Below are positions 1-7,322 of a stretch of 11,088 nt of DNA, in pieces. The DNA is taken from the NCBI GenBank assembly GCA_002307295.1, contig DBTY01000032.1, positions 1 through 11,088 on the forward strand, read 5' to 3'. Within the stretch, counting starts at the first letter, position 1, and every line of letters begins with the position of its first letter. This DNA is from Ignavibacteriales bacterium UBA1304. Lineage in GTDB: Bacteria > Bacteroidota > Ignavibacteria > Ignavibacteriales > Ignavibacteriaceae. The translations under genes were made by a program, and so were the position numbers. A model generated the notes under the pieces. The model was not told the origin of the DNA, did no database searches, and worked only from the letters and a program-made list of their open reading frames with translations.

Positions 1-95
1 TCTTCGTTTTGGACGGATGTGAATTTGAACAATGCTTTATTGCTGTGACAGATAATAAAATGCAGTGAAAGAATATTTATGAAATTTTTGAGCAT
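1..95 (-). other. possible 5' end of a further leftward ORF (partial, uncertain)
   Basis: On the minus strand an ATG at 95-93 opens a frame of 31 codons with no stop before the window edge. It reads MLKNFINILSLHFIIC and continues, with a hydrophobic N-terminal stretch ending in a cysteine that could be a signal or lipoprotein start. There is no clear ribosome-binding site, the region is very AT-rich, and 31 open codons are not significant on their own. Plus-strand frames also stay open from base 1 (to stops at 46-48 and 66-68), so the tail of a convergent gene is equally possible. I cannot tell which is right from this window. Confidence 0.15.
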
Positions 96-99
96 TATC

Positions 100-124
100 A
101 AAATGATTGTTAAAATATCATTTT
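100..124. terminator. AT-rich hairpin downstream of the outer-membrane protein gene
   Basis: AAAATGAT at 100-107 and ATCATTTT at 117-124 form a perfect 8-bp stem around a 9-base loop, about 20 bases past the stop of the leftward beta-barrel gene. The stem holds only two G:C pairs and lacks a separate long U-tract, so it would be a weak intrinsic terminator at best. It may mark the end of the leftward operon, or be chance in AT-rich DNA. Confidence 0.3.
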
Positions 125-143
125 ATCTAATAGTAAGAAAATC

Positions 144-2579
144 CTATTTCTTTTCATATTCTTTACTTCCAGTATCTTCGTCAAGCCATTTTTTCCCAAC
201 TTCTTTGAAGTTGTCAAACGAATAGGAAAATGAAAAAGAAACCATTGTAAAGGACATTTTAAATTCATGATAGAAATAATAATTTGTCTCTTTAGTTTCG
301 TCTTTATTTACCGCTAATTTAAATGGATCGTTTATATTCAAAGCGATGGCTCCTTTTTTATCAAACAGCTGTTTGACTAAAGTCAGATTAGAACCGAAAT
401 AGCCTTTAGTATAAATCTGCGCTTCCTGTCTTGGCCCCTGATAACTCATTGAAATATTCAGACCAACGTCCCAGCCGAGCTTTAGTCCGGTATTAATTCT
501 TGCGTTCCAACTATTAGTAGACGATGATAAATCTTCCCCTGAATAAAAGCCTTTAATATTTTTGTGAAAATAACCTCCGCTAATAGAAACTCTTCCAATT
601 TTACTAATCGGGATTCCTTTATATATGTTAATCCCATATTGGTCGGCTTTTGAGGCATTATCATAAGTTACAAATTGGACGGAGTCATCAATTACTTTAC
701 TAACCCTTACAATATTATCTTTTGTTCTTCTGTAGTATAACGATAAGTATATATCGCCCCAATTAGGTTCTATTGTAATATTGTCTATATATTCAGGCTT
801 CAACGAAGCGTTGCCTTGCATAATATAGGTTGATGTGCGAGTCTGTATATAAGGATTTAGCCTCATCATATCGGGTCTGTTTATTCTTCTGCTATAACCG
901 GCGCTAACAGATAGAATATTTTTTACTATATCGACATTTACATTTGCAGAAGGGAAAAAATCTATATAGTTGCTCTTAGCATCCAAATCCAATGTGTTTT
1001 GTTTAATATCCTGATTTGTATACTCTGATCGTAAACCAATTTTATAGTTGATAGCGCTTAATTTATTAGCATACGTTGCGTATACAGAATATATATACTG
1101 ATCAAAGTGAAACGCGTCGCTTAAATGAAGACTGTCTTCCCATAAATTGTCGTTAAAGCTATAATATAAATTAGTATAATTCAGATTGCGGTTTCTATAT
1201 AATCCTTTTACCCCGCCTTCTATTGTCCCATTATTATCCAAAGGCAAAACAAAATCGGATTGAGCCATGAAAAACTTGGTTTTTCTATCAGTTGCATAAT
1301 TGTTTAATATTGAAGAAACGGCTCCTTCAAACGGGTGCATGATTGTCGCTAATGCGTTGTTCTCATTGTCATTTGAGCCTGTATAATATAAATCCGCCGA
1401 AACTTCTTTCCCTTTTTTTGAAAATTTCTTTTTATAATTTAGAGATAAATCGAAGTTGTTCCCTTTGTACTCGCTTTCCGCGTTGTAATTTTGTAAGTAT
1501 AATTCGTTTGTCGGTTCGTCGTTAGTATACTTATTTAGAATTTCTTTATCTGATGGTTTTCTATTCCCTTTGTTAAAATCAAATGAAAATAAAATAGAAT
1601 TACTACTGTCAATACTACAGTCAGCTCCAAGCTCTACATAGTGATTAAAGCCTCGGACTGAATAAACTGCGCTCCCTTTGGTTAATGTAGTAATATTATC
1701 TACAGTTGTTAAAATATTGCCAGTTCCTAATCCTTCGAAATAGGAGAACTGATTATCATAATTTAAGTAATAGTTTATTTTGTCTTTTTTATAATTTAAC
1801 TTAATGGAGGAACTGTAATTATCGCGGTTTGAAGCGCTTAAAGAAGCCATGCCATTAATATCGTTATTGTTATGGTTATTGTTGTCAGGTCGTTTAATAA
1901 TATTGATAATTCCGGCTTCTCCTTCGGCGTCATATTTAGCGGACGGATTTGAAATTACTTCCACGCGCTCAATTGAGCTGGACGGCATTTGTAGAACCAA
2001 CGCTAAATCGTTAACAGGGCGTCCGTCAATAAAATATGTAATGGAGGAACTACCGTTCAGAGAAATTGAATAATTTCCAATACTTCCTTCAACCATCAGA
2101 TTGGGAGTGTTTTTAAAGATATCAATTAAAGCTCCGCCTTTCACTTCAGGCATCATATCCACATTCATAATAAGTTTATCAAAGCTAAACTCGACTTCCT
2201 GCTTTTCGCCTGTTATTTCAACGCCTTTAATTTCTTTAGTAAGCGGAGAGAGCGTAATTGTATCTAACTTTATTTCGTTTTTGGATTTATTCAACGCAAC
2301 GGAATTGATAGATTTAGTTCTGTATCCCATAAACGATATTTTAATATTATATGCGCTATATGTGATGTTGTCAATTTCAAAACGGCCTAAGGAATCAGTC
2401 ATAGCTCCGTCTATAAGCTTGTTGCTATCTTTAGAAAAAATTCTTACAGTCGCATAATGCAATCCTTTGTGAGATAAAGAGTCCGCAACAACTCCTTTTA
2501 TACTGCCAGAACCATTATTTGTTTGCGCATTCACAGTTAAAAAACACCCTAACAATAAAAACAATACTACCGTTTTCAT
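144..2579 (-). CDS. TonB-dependent-receptor-like outer-membrane beta-barrel protein
   Basis: 811-residue outer-membrane protein of the kind annotated as outer membrane beta-barrel family (OMP_b-brl_3). A signal peptide, MKTVVLFLLLGCFLTVNAQ, covers residues 1-19. A carboxypeptidase-regulatory-like beta-sandwich follows at about 27-110 (GVVADSLSHKGL, TDSLGRFEI, FMGYR). A plug-like domain spans about 115-230, with YFIDGRPV and IERVEVISNPSAKYDAEG. The rest is barrel, with the family-typical RRINRPDMMRLNPYI and GNASLKPEY near residues 565-590. An Asn-rich linker (233-239) separates plug from barrel. An in-frame start 48 codons upstream was rejected because it would overlap the ATPase gene and bury the signal peptide. 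The last likely strand (SFSFSYSF) is followed by about 20 charged residues ending EYEKK, so the usual C-terminal aromatic is absent. It is the last gene of the leftward operon, 94 bp after the ATPase. It may be an import receptor or the outer-membrane partner of the ABC exporter; the sequence does not decide. Confidence 0.9.
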   Translation of the reverse strand: MKTVVLFLLLGCFLTVNAQTNNGSGSIKGVVADSLSHKGLHYATVRIFSKDSNKLIDGAMTDSLGRFEIDNITYSAYNIKISFMGYRTKSINSVALNKSKNEIKLDTITLSPLTKEIKGVEITGEKQEVEFSFDKLIMNVDMMPEVKGGALIDIFKNTPNLMVEGSIGNYSISLNGSSSITYFIDGRPVNDLALVLQMPSSSIERVEVISNPSAKYDAEGEAGIINIIKRPDNNNHNNNDINGMASLSASNRDNYSSSIKLNYKKDKINYYLNYDNQFSYFEGLGTGNILTTVDNITTLTKGSAVYSVRGFNHYVELGADCSIDSSNSILFSFDFNKGNRKPSDKEILNKYTNDEPTNELYLQNYNAESEYKGNNFDLSLNYKKKFSKKGKEVSADLYYTGSNDNENNALATIMHPFEGAVSSILNNYATDRKTKFFMAQSDFVLPLDNNGTIEGGVKGLYRNRNLNYTNLYYSFNDNLWEDSLHLSDAFHFDQYIYSVYATYANKLSAINYKIGLRSEYTNQDIKQNTLDLDAKSNYIDFFPSANVNVDIVKNILSVSAGYSRRINRPDMMRLNPYIQTRTSTYIMQGNASLKPEYIDNITIEPNWGDIYLSLYYRRTKDNIVRVSKVIDDSVQFVTYDNASKADQYGINIYKGIPISKIGRVSISGGYFHKNIKGFYSGEDLSSSTNSWNARINTGLKLGWDVGLNISMSYQGPRQEAQIYTKGYFGSNLTLVKQLFDKKGAIALNINDPFKLAVNKDETKETNYYFYHEFKMSFTMVSFSFSYSFDNFKEVGKKWLDEDTGSKEYEKK

Positions 2580-2623
2580 TAAAGCCCCATAATAAATTTT
2601 AATATTCGTAATTAGTAGAACCT

Positions 2624-2651
2624 GCCATCCTCCGACTTCGCTCAGGATAAC
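2624..2651. repeat. 28-bp intergenic repeat, family A, copy 1
   Basis: A degenerate copy of the 28-bp element seen three more times in this window (5889-5916, 5986-6013, 6038-6065). It keeps the CATCCT...AGGAT ends and the CGACT-CGCTC core, and I count 24 of 28 bases identical to the copy at 5889. It lies in the 94-bp gap between the ATPase and outer-membrane protein genes, 22 bp after the ATPase stop, and would form an imperfect hairpin in the transcript. Confidence 0.75.
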
Positions 2652-2673
2652 AATCTTTGAGTTGTAAATATTT

Positions 2674-3363
2674 TTATAAGTGAAAAACTCCGCTGAAGTT
2701 TTCAGTAACAATCTTTCCATCAAAAAGATGAACTGTTCTGCTGCCGTATTCAGCGTACGTGGGGGAGTGGGTGACCATAATTATTGTCGTGCCGCCTTCA
2801 TGTAATTCGGTAAGCATTTTCATTACTTCATCGCCGTGAGTAGAATCAAGATTTCCCGTCGGTTCATCTGCCAATATTAATTTGGGGTTGCATACTATCG
2901 CTCTTGCAACGGCTACTCTTTGTTGCTGTCCTCCGGAAAGCTGCTGTGGAAAGTGATTCTTTCTATGCATCATCTGAATTCTTTCAAGAGCTTCTTCAAC
3001 TTTTTTCTTCCTTTCGGAGGAGGACATTTTAAGATATAAAAGCGGGAGTTCAACGTTTTCATAAACTGTAAGTTCGTCAATCAAATTAAAACTCTGAAAA
3101 ACAAATCCAATGTTCTCTTTCCTGAGCTGGGCTTTTTGGCGTTCTGTGTATTTAGAAACTTCCTGATCTAGGAAATGATATTCGCCGCTTTCAGGGTTAT
3201 CAAGCAGACCAAGAATATTCATCAGAGTTGATTTGCCGCATCCTGAAGGTCCCATGATCGAAACGAACTCGCCCTGCTTTATTTCCATATTAATACCATC
3301 TAAAGCTGTAGTCTCAATTTCGTCGGTACGGAAAATCTTTTTTAGATCAACAACCTTTATCAT
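2674..3363 (-). CDS. ABC transporter ATP-binding protein, LolD/MacB type
   Basis: 229-residue cytoplasmic ATPase that would drive the FtsX-type permease encoded just upstream. All ABC motifs are intact: Walker A GPSGCGKST (38-46), Q-loop Q90 in VFQSFN, signature LSGGQQQR (142-149), Walker B LILADEPTGNLD (162-173) and switch histidine H199 in MVTHS. The ELTVYENVELPL segment (97-108) and the DEPTGNLDS wording are characteristic of the LolD/MacB/FtsE group, which move lipoproteins, peptides or drugs or perform mechanical work across the periplasm rather than importing solutes. The length is normal for a stand-alone subunit. The start is set by AGGAGA (plus-strand TCTCCT at about 3370-3375) a few bases before ATG. 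A 98-bp gap separates it from the permease stop; it belongs to the leftward operon. The substrate cannot be read from the ATPase. Confidence 0.95.
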   Translation of the reverse strand: MIKVVDLKKIFRTDEIETTALDGINMEIKQGEFVSIMGPSGCGKSTLMNILGLLDNPESGEYHFLDQEVSKYTERQKAQLRKENIGFVFQSFNLIDELTVYENVELPLLYLKMSSSERKKKVEEALERIQMMHRKNHFPQQLSGGQQQRVAVARAIVCNPKLILADEPTGNLDSTHGDEVMKMLTELHEGGTTIIMVTHSPTYAEYGSRTVHLFDGKIVTENFSGVFHL

Positions 3364-3415
3364 TTATATTCTCCTGATTATTTTAAGATTAAATTATTTT
3401 TATTGCGTCTATTCT

Positions 3416-3445
3416 ATTACAGTTGTAATCCCTGCCAGTGTGCGC
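3416..3445. repeat. intergenic repeat, family B, copy 1, with small palindrome
   Basis: ATTACA-GT-TGTAAT (3416-3429) is a perfect inverted repeat. It overlaps TCCCTGCCAGTGTGCGC (3429-3445), which matches 14 of 17 bases of TCCCTGTCAGGGTACGC at 5850-5866. Both copies are preceded by TTACAG and lie between a stop and the next start in the leftward operon. The stem that is clear in copy 2 is decayed here. Function is unknown. Confidence 0.5.
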
Positions 3446-3461
3446 TGAGTGCGTTGTATAC

Positions 3462-5810
3462 TTACTCATTCCTCAAACTATCCATCTGATTACCTAAAGC
3501 CGCTTTAACAGCCAGCAAAGCGACTGAACTAATCGTAATTAAAAGCGTAATGCAAAATCCTATGATAAATATATCGGGCGTTATGCTTATTTTTTCGGCA
3601 AAGCGTCTGAGCCATATTTCCATAAAGTAATTTGAAATTAGAGCCGCAACAAGGCAGCCAAACAGCGTAATTATTAAAGTCTCTTTTGTCAGCACATAAA
3701 CTATATTAAATACAGAGGCTCCTAGAACTTTCCGTATAGCAATCTCTTTTTTCTTTTTTGATATTATATAAGTGGTAAGTCCAATAAGACCAATTACTGC
3801 AATTAGCGAGGCGACTATTGAAAATGTTCCTATAAGCGTTCCAAAGTATTGATCGTCTTTATACTTATTATCAAACTCTTCATCAATAAAAAAATAATCG
3901 CAAATCAAATTCGGGAAGAACTGTTTCCATTTGTTTTTAAACAGATTTATTCCTCCGCTTAAATCCTTAGGGTTTAATCTTAATGCTAAGTAAGAGGATA
4001 TGTTTTTGCCTTTAGCCATAAACAAAGGCTCAATGGGTTCATATAAGGAATTCATATAAAAATTCTTCACTACTCCTACTACGAGTTTTTTGCCGAAAAT
4101 ATCAATATATTTTCCTGCGGCGTGTTTTAAGCGCTGGTCTTTTTCGAGTTTCTCATTTATTACAATTTCGTTATCAGCAGAAGCGTCGCTAATAAATCTC
4201 CCCTCGGTTAAAGTTAAACCTATTACGTCCTTATAGTTCTCATCGCATTCAATATAGGAATAACAAAAAGCTTTTTTTGTGGAGGGACTGCTTCCTATCA
4301 TTCTTATTACATCTTTTTCACTGGGAGGGACTACAGACGCAATTGTTCCATTAAGTATGCCGGGATAATTTTTAAGCTCCTTTACAAATGTTTTAAATTG
4401 ATCATAATACGGAGGTCCCGGAAAAGTTGTAACAAGCGTACAATACTTATTATAACCGATGTCGATTTTCTTGATAAGCTGCATTTGTCTGTAAATTATT
4501 AGACTGCTCATTATCAGACCCGAAAATATTACAATCTGAATAAATAAAAGAGAATTGCGAAAATATGATTTTGATGTTTTTAAATTCATCTGGTTTCTTA
4601 TTAAATCCAGCGGCTTGTAAACAGTGATGAGGACGGCTGAGTATATGCCCGATAAAACGCCAGTAAGAAGAATGAGGGCTAGTAAGGCGAAGAAATAATT
4701 CCAGTTAGTAAATAACGTCGCTTGTATGTCCCGGTCAAATATAGAATCCGCATATGGAAGCGTTAATGCGAGCAGCGCTACAACAATAGGAATAGCCGCA
4801 CAAGAAAGGATTAGCGGTTCGGCTGCTAATTGTTTTATTAACGTCCAACGGTTCGCGCCTGCAATTTTCCTGATTCCAATTTCCTTTGCTCGCATTGCAG
4901 ATTTTGCAGTATTAAAGTTAATGTAGTTTATGCACGCAATTAAAAGCGTGAAAAAGCCAATTATTAAATAAATATATATTTTATTTATATCTCCTTTCTT
5001 TCCTATCAGAAATGAAATATTTGAAGCTCGTAAATGTTGATCTGCAAGCGGGAGAAGATGATAGCCACTATTATTAACGGGAACAAGCTTATTGATCTGT
5101 TGTTCTACTCTGCTTTTTACAGACGGATTTGTCAAAAGCACATAAGTTGTAGGAGCGCTACTATTCCAATTGTTTAACTCTTTTGGAGGTATTAATTTTT
5201 TAATATTATCAATCTGAATAATTATATTTGGTCTAAGATGCGAATTACCTGGAGCGTCTTTAAATATACCTGCTATTTTCAGGTTCAACTTAAGTCCGCC
5301 CATATATATTTTAATGGGTTTGCCGACTGCCTGCTCATCCTTTTTAAGGTATTTAACCGCAGTATTTTGAGATATAAGAACGGAATTTATTTTAGATGCA
5401 AAAATAATTTTACTGCCGCTTAAGTATTCAAAGCTAAAAATATCAAGCAGTTCGGGATCTGCGCTATAACAATTATCAATTTTTAAAATTTTATTATTTA
5501 TTACTATTCCTGGCAGTACCCATAAACCATCTAATACCTGAACGGATTTTTGAATCCCAGGTATTTTGTTCTTTATAGTTGTTCCAAAAACGAACGGAGT
5601 TGTAGCGCAAGCTCTATCGGCATTGCTATAGACCGTATATATTCTGTCGTAGTTTTTATTGAGTGTATCAAAACTATATTCATACAGAATATAAAAAGCA
5701 ATCAACGAGCATACAGTAATGCCGATAGCAAAACCGAGTATGTTTAACAACGTAAACAGTTTGTCTTTTCGTAATATTTGATAGCTGTATTTTAAGTAAT
5801 GTTTAATCAT
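3462..5810 (-). CDS. ABC transporter permease, duplicated FtsX/MacB-type
   Basis: 782-residue inner-membrane permease with two tandem halves, each a periplasmic MacB_PCD-like domain plus an FtsX domain. Likely membrane segments lie at about 19-43, 278-298, 327-350, 370-394, 418-440, 657-682, 706-728 and 745-768. Periplasmic domains fall at about 44-277 and 441-656. Each half carries the family's cytoplasmic coupling motif after a membrane segment: KEIGIRKIAGAN (309-320) and KEIAIRKVLGAS (688-699). The N-terminus MIKHYLKYSYQILRKDK...LNILGFAIG is typical of this permease group, in which one long chain seems to replace a MacB homodimer. The start at 5810 gives this conserved N-terminus, though only a weak purine-rich stretch precedes it. 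It lies between the adaptor and ATPase genes, in the order expected for a tripartite exporter. The substrate is unknown; antimicrobial peptide, drug or lipid export are all possible for the family. Confidence 0.92.
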   Translation of the reverse strand: MIKHYLKYSYQILRKDKLFTLLNILGFAIGITVCSLIAFYILYEYSFDTLNKNYDRIYTVYSNADRACATTPFVFGTTIKNKIPGIQKSVQVLDGLWVLPGIVINNKILKIDNCYSADPELLDIFSFEYLSGSKIIFASKINSVLISQNTAVKYLKKDEQAVGKPIKIYMGGLKLNLKIAGIFKDAPGNSHLRPNIIIQIDNIKKLIPPKELNNWNSSAPTTYVLLTNPSVKSRVEQQINKLVPVNNSGYHLLPLADQHLRASNISFLIGKKGDINKIYIYLIIGFFTLLIACINYINFNTAKSAMRAKEIGIRKIAGANRWTLIKQLAAEPLILSCAAIPIVVALLALTLPYADSIFDRDIQATLFTNWNYFFALLALILLTGVLSGIYSAVLITVYKPLDLIRNQMNLKTSKSYFRNSLLFIQIVIFSGLIMSSLIIYRQMQLIKKIDIGYNKYCTLVTTFPGPPYYDQFKTFVKELKNYPGILNGTIASVVPPSEKDVIRMIGSSPSTKKAFCYSYIECDENYKDVIGLTLTEGRFISDASADNEIVINEKLEKDQRLKHAAGKYIDIFGKKLVVGVVKNFYMNSLYEPIEPLFMAKGKNISSYLALRLNPKDLSGGINLFKNKWKQFFPNLICDYFFIDEEFDNKYKDDQYFGTLIGTFSIVASLIAVIGLIGLTTYIISKKKKEIAIRKVLGASVFNIVYVLTKETLIITLFGCLVAALISNYFMEIWLRRFAEKISITPDIFIIGFCITLLITISSVALLAVKAALGNQMDSLRNE

Positions 5811-5849
5811 TTTTTATTTTTCTCATTCGTATTTTTTTTGTGCTTACAG

Positions 5850-5874
5850 TCCCTGTCAGGGTACGCCCCTGGCA
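5850..5874. repeat. intergenic repeat, family B, copy 2 (hairpin)
   Basis: TGTCAGGG (5854-5861) pairs with CCCTGGCA (5867-5874) around a 5-base loop, giving 7 Watson-Crick pairs plus one G-T. The 17 bases at 5850-5866 match 3429-3445 at 14 positions. It lies 40 bp before the permease start in the leftward transcript. It could influence mRNA stability or translation of the permease, or simply be a dispersed repeat. Confidence 0.5.
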
Positions 5875-5888
5875 ATCGGGTAATAGAA

Positions 5889-5916
5889 GTCATCCTTCGA
5901 CTCCGCTCAGGATGAC
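5889..5916. repeat. 28-bp intergenic repeat, family A, copy 2 (perfect ends)
   Basis: GTCATCCT (5889-5896) and AGGATGAC (5909-5916) form a perfect 8-bp inverted repeat around TCGACTCCGCTC. This is the best-preserved copy and serves as the reference for the family. It is in the 258-bp gap between the adaptor and permease genes. From general memory, similar 'CATCCTGAGCGGAGTCGAAGGATG' motifs recur between genes of environmental bacteria; I could not verify this here. Confidence 0.85.
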
Positions 5917-5927
5917 GTTGGGCTTCG

Positions 5928-5984
5928 ACAAGCTTAGTAGCCACCAACAAGCTTAGCCGTCACCCAAAAGCTCAACTGCAATTG
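5928..5984. repeat. three 19-bp tandem units inside the adaptor-permease gap
   Basis: ACAAGCTTAG begins at 5928 and again at 5947, and a degenerate AAAAGCTCAA begins at 5966, giving an exact 19-bp period. The first two units share ten identical bases followed by a related GCC/CAC-rich tail; the third is decayed. The array lies between two inverted copies of the 28-bp repeat. No open frame of note crosses it. Confidence 0.55.
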
Positions 5985-5985
5985 T

Positions 5986-6013
5986 GTCATTGTGAGCGGA
6001 GTCGAAATATGAC
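5986..6013. repeat. 28-bp intergenic repeat, family A, copy 3 (inverted)
   Basis: GTCAT (5986-5990) and ATGAC (6009-6013) bound the core GAGCGGAGTCGAA, which is the reverse complement of the core at 5889-5916; 24 of 28 bases agree with that copy read on the other strand. The stem is shortened to 5 bp by substitutions, which suggests an older copy. Confidence 0.75.
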
Positions 6014-6037
6014 CAGAATATTCTTGTTTTGTAATGG

Positions 6038-6065
6038 GTCATCCTTCGATTGCGCTTAGGATGAC
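6038..6065. repeat. 28-bp intergenic repeat, family A, copy 4, abutting the adaptor stop
   Basis: GTCATCCT (6038-6045) and AGGATGAC (6058-6065) form a perfect 8-bp stem with a 12-base loop; 25 of 28 bases match copy 2. It ends 3 bp from the adaptor stop codon, so in the leftward mRNA a stable hairpin follows the adaptor gene directly. There is no U-tract after it in the leftward direction (TGACCCATTACA), so it is a better candidate for a 3'-end stabiliser or attenuator than for an intrinsic terminator. Confidence 0.8.
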
Positions 6066-6068
6066 GAA

Positions 6069-7319
6069 TTATTTTAAAATTAATTTGTCAGCGTCTCCAA
6101 AATTATCATAGGAGGAAGTAATGACTTTTTCTCCCGGTTTTAATCCGTCAAGCAACTCGTAGTATTGGGGATTTTGTCTGCCTATTTTTATTTGGCGCTT
6201 AACTGCAAATACGCCAGATTTATCAACTACGTAAATCCATTGTCCGCCGGTTACCGAGAAAAAACCGCCGTTATCTATAAGAGTAACTTTGGACGGATCG
6301 CTAAGTTCTAATTTTATATTAACGGACTGACCTCTTCTTAATCCTTTAGGCTGTCCGCCGTTAAAAACTAAATCAATGCTGAACTTTCCGTTTGTAACCT
6401 GCGGATAAACCGTTTTTACTGTAAGAGAATACTTGCCTTCGTCAAGTTCGTATTCGGCCGTAAGTCCCGCCCGCACTTTAGAAATATAATGCTCGTCGAC
6501 GTCGGCGCGTATTTTATAAGAATCCGTATTGTCAATCTGTCCAAGCTTATAACTGGAACCCACCGATTGTCCTATCTCGGCGTTCAGCGACGTCAGCTGT
6601 CCTTTGATAGGAGCCTTTACGGTAAGGTCGGCAAGCTGCGCCTCAATTAATTTTAAGTATTTTTTTGATCTTTCTACGTTAGCATTGTCCTGCAAAGCGT
6701 TTTGCACGTTAGTTATAGAGTCTTTTACCAACATTTGCCTCATCAGTTCGCGGCTTTTTTTTATGTATTCAAAATCTTCCCGGCTTTTTTCATATTCTTC
6801 AAACGAGCATAATTTTTTTTCGTACAAAGCTTTATTAATGTCGTAAGCCCTTTTTTGCGTGCGGAATCTGTTGTCATAATCAAGCATATTCATTTCTTTA
6901 CTTAATCGGTTTTGCTCAAAGGTCAGGCGGTTTTGGCTTAATTGCGCCTCCGCGGCTAAAAAGCTCGATTGAGTATTCATTAACTGTATTGCAAGACTTT
7001 GATTTTCAAGACGGATTATGGGATCCCCGGCATTTAAGAAAGCCCCTTCTTCAACAAATTTTTCGGCAATACGGCCGCCGTCAGAAAGATCAAGATAAAC
7101 TGTCTGAAATGGAACTATTGCGCCGGAAACTGGAATATATTCCTGAAACAGCGAGCGTTTTACTTCGCTTATAGTGATTTTATCTTTTTCTACATTTAGC
7201 TTTGAGCTTCTGTCGCCAAAAACAAAAATATAAAATATAAAAACAATAAAAACCGCAGCAAAGCCCGCCCCAATAATTCTGTTTTTGTTCCAAAATTTCT
7301 TTTCTATTTGTCTATCCAT
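6069..7319 (-). CDS. efflux periplasmic adaptor (HlyD/RND membrane fusion protein)
   Basis: 416-residue membrane-fusion protein linking the inner-membrane ABC permease to the outer membrane. One membrane anchor lies at about 15-34 with a basic N-terminus inside the cell. A barrel-sandwich (lipoyl-like) half-motif lies at about 62-106 (VSGAIVPFQTVYL, VEEGAFLNAGDPIIRLEN). A long charged, Gln/Leu-rich helical hairpin (107-230) would be the coiled coil reaching towards an outer-membrane partner. The second lipoyl half is at 232-262 (LTVKAPIKGQLTSL, EIGQSVGSS), followed by a beta-barrel domain (270-340) and a membrane-proximal domain ending GLKPGEKVITSSYDNFGDADK. The start is fixed by a perfect AGGAGG four bases before ATG and a sigma-54-type promoter just upstream. 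It is the first gene of the leftward operon and so probably the direct target of the divergent regulator. Its partner here is an FtsX/MacB permease rather than an RND pump. Confidence 0.93.
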   Translation of the reverse strand: MDRQIEKKFWNKNRIIGAGFAAVFIVFIFYIFVFGDRSSKLNVEKDKITISEVKRSLFQEYIPVSGAIVPFQTVYLDLSDGGRIAEKFVEEGAFLNAGDPIIRLENQSLAIQLMNTQSSFLAAEAQLSQNRLTFEQNRLSKEMNMLDYDNRFRTQKRAYDINKALYEKKLCSFEEYEKSREDFEYIKKSRELMRQMLVKDSITNVQNALQDNANVERSKKYLKLIEAQLADLTVKAPIKGQLTSLNAEIGQSVGSSYKLGQIDNTDSYKIRADVDEHYISKVRAGLTAEYELDEGKYSLTVKTVYPQVTNGKFSIDLVFNGGQPKGLRRGQSVNIKLELSDPSKVTLIDNGGFFSVTGGQWIYVVDKSGVFAVKRQIKIGRQNPQYYELLDGLKPGEKVITSSYDNFGDADKLILK

Positions 7320-7322
7320 TTA

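Larger units (their letters stand above)
5889..6013. mobile_element. possible MITE-like unit bounded by inverted 28-bp repeats
   Basis: Copies 2 and 3 of the 28-bp element sit in opposite orientation at the two ends of a 125-bp non-coding stretch and match at 24 of 28 bases. That resembles a miniature element with terminal inverted repeats. I see no clear target-site duplication at the flanks and no transposase in the window, so this is a structural suggestion only. Independent insertion of two repeats would look the same. Confidence 0.3.

Noticed and set aside
2580..2723. In-frame upstream start giving a longer (859-residue) outer-membrane protein
   Set aside because: The 48 extra codons overlap the ATPase gene and the repeat-bearing gap, and would place the signal peptide internally. 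The start at 2579 begins a clean signal peptide.
6009..6059. 16-codon ORF (MTRIFLFCNG...) in the adaptor-permease gap as a possible peptide substrate
   Set aside because: It is formed largely by the 28-bp repeat, has no ribosome-binding site, and its length is expected by chance.
5889..6065. CRISPR-like array from the repeated 28-bp units
   Set aside because: The units differ in orientation and spacing, are degenerate, and no Cas gene is present. They behave as dispersed palindromes.
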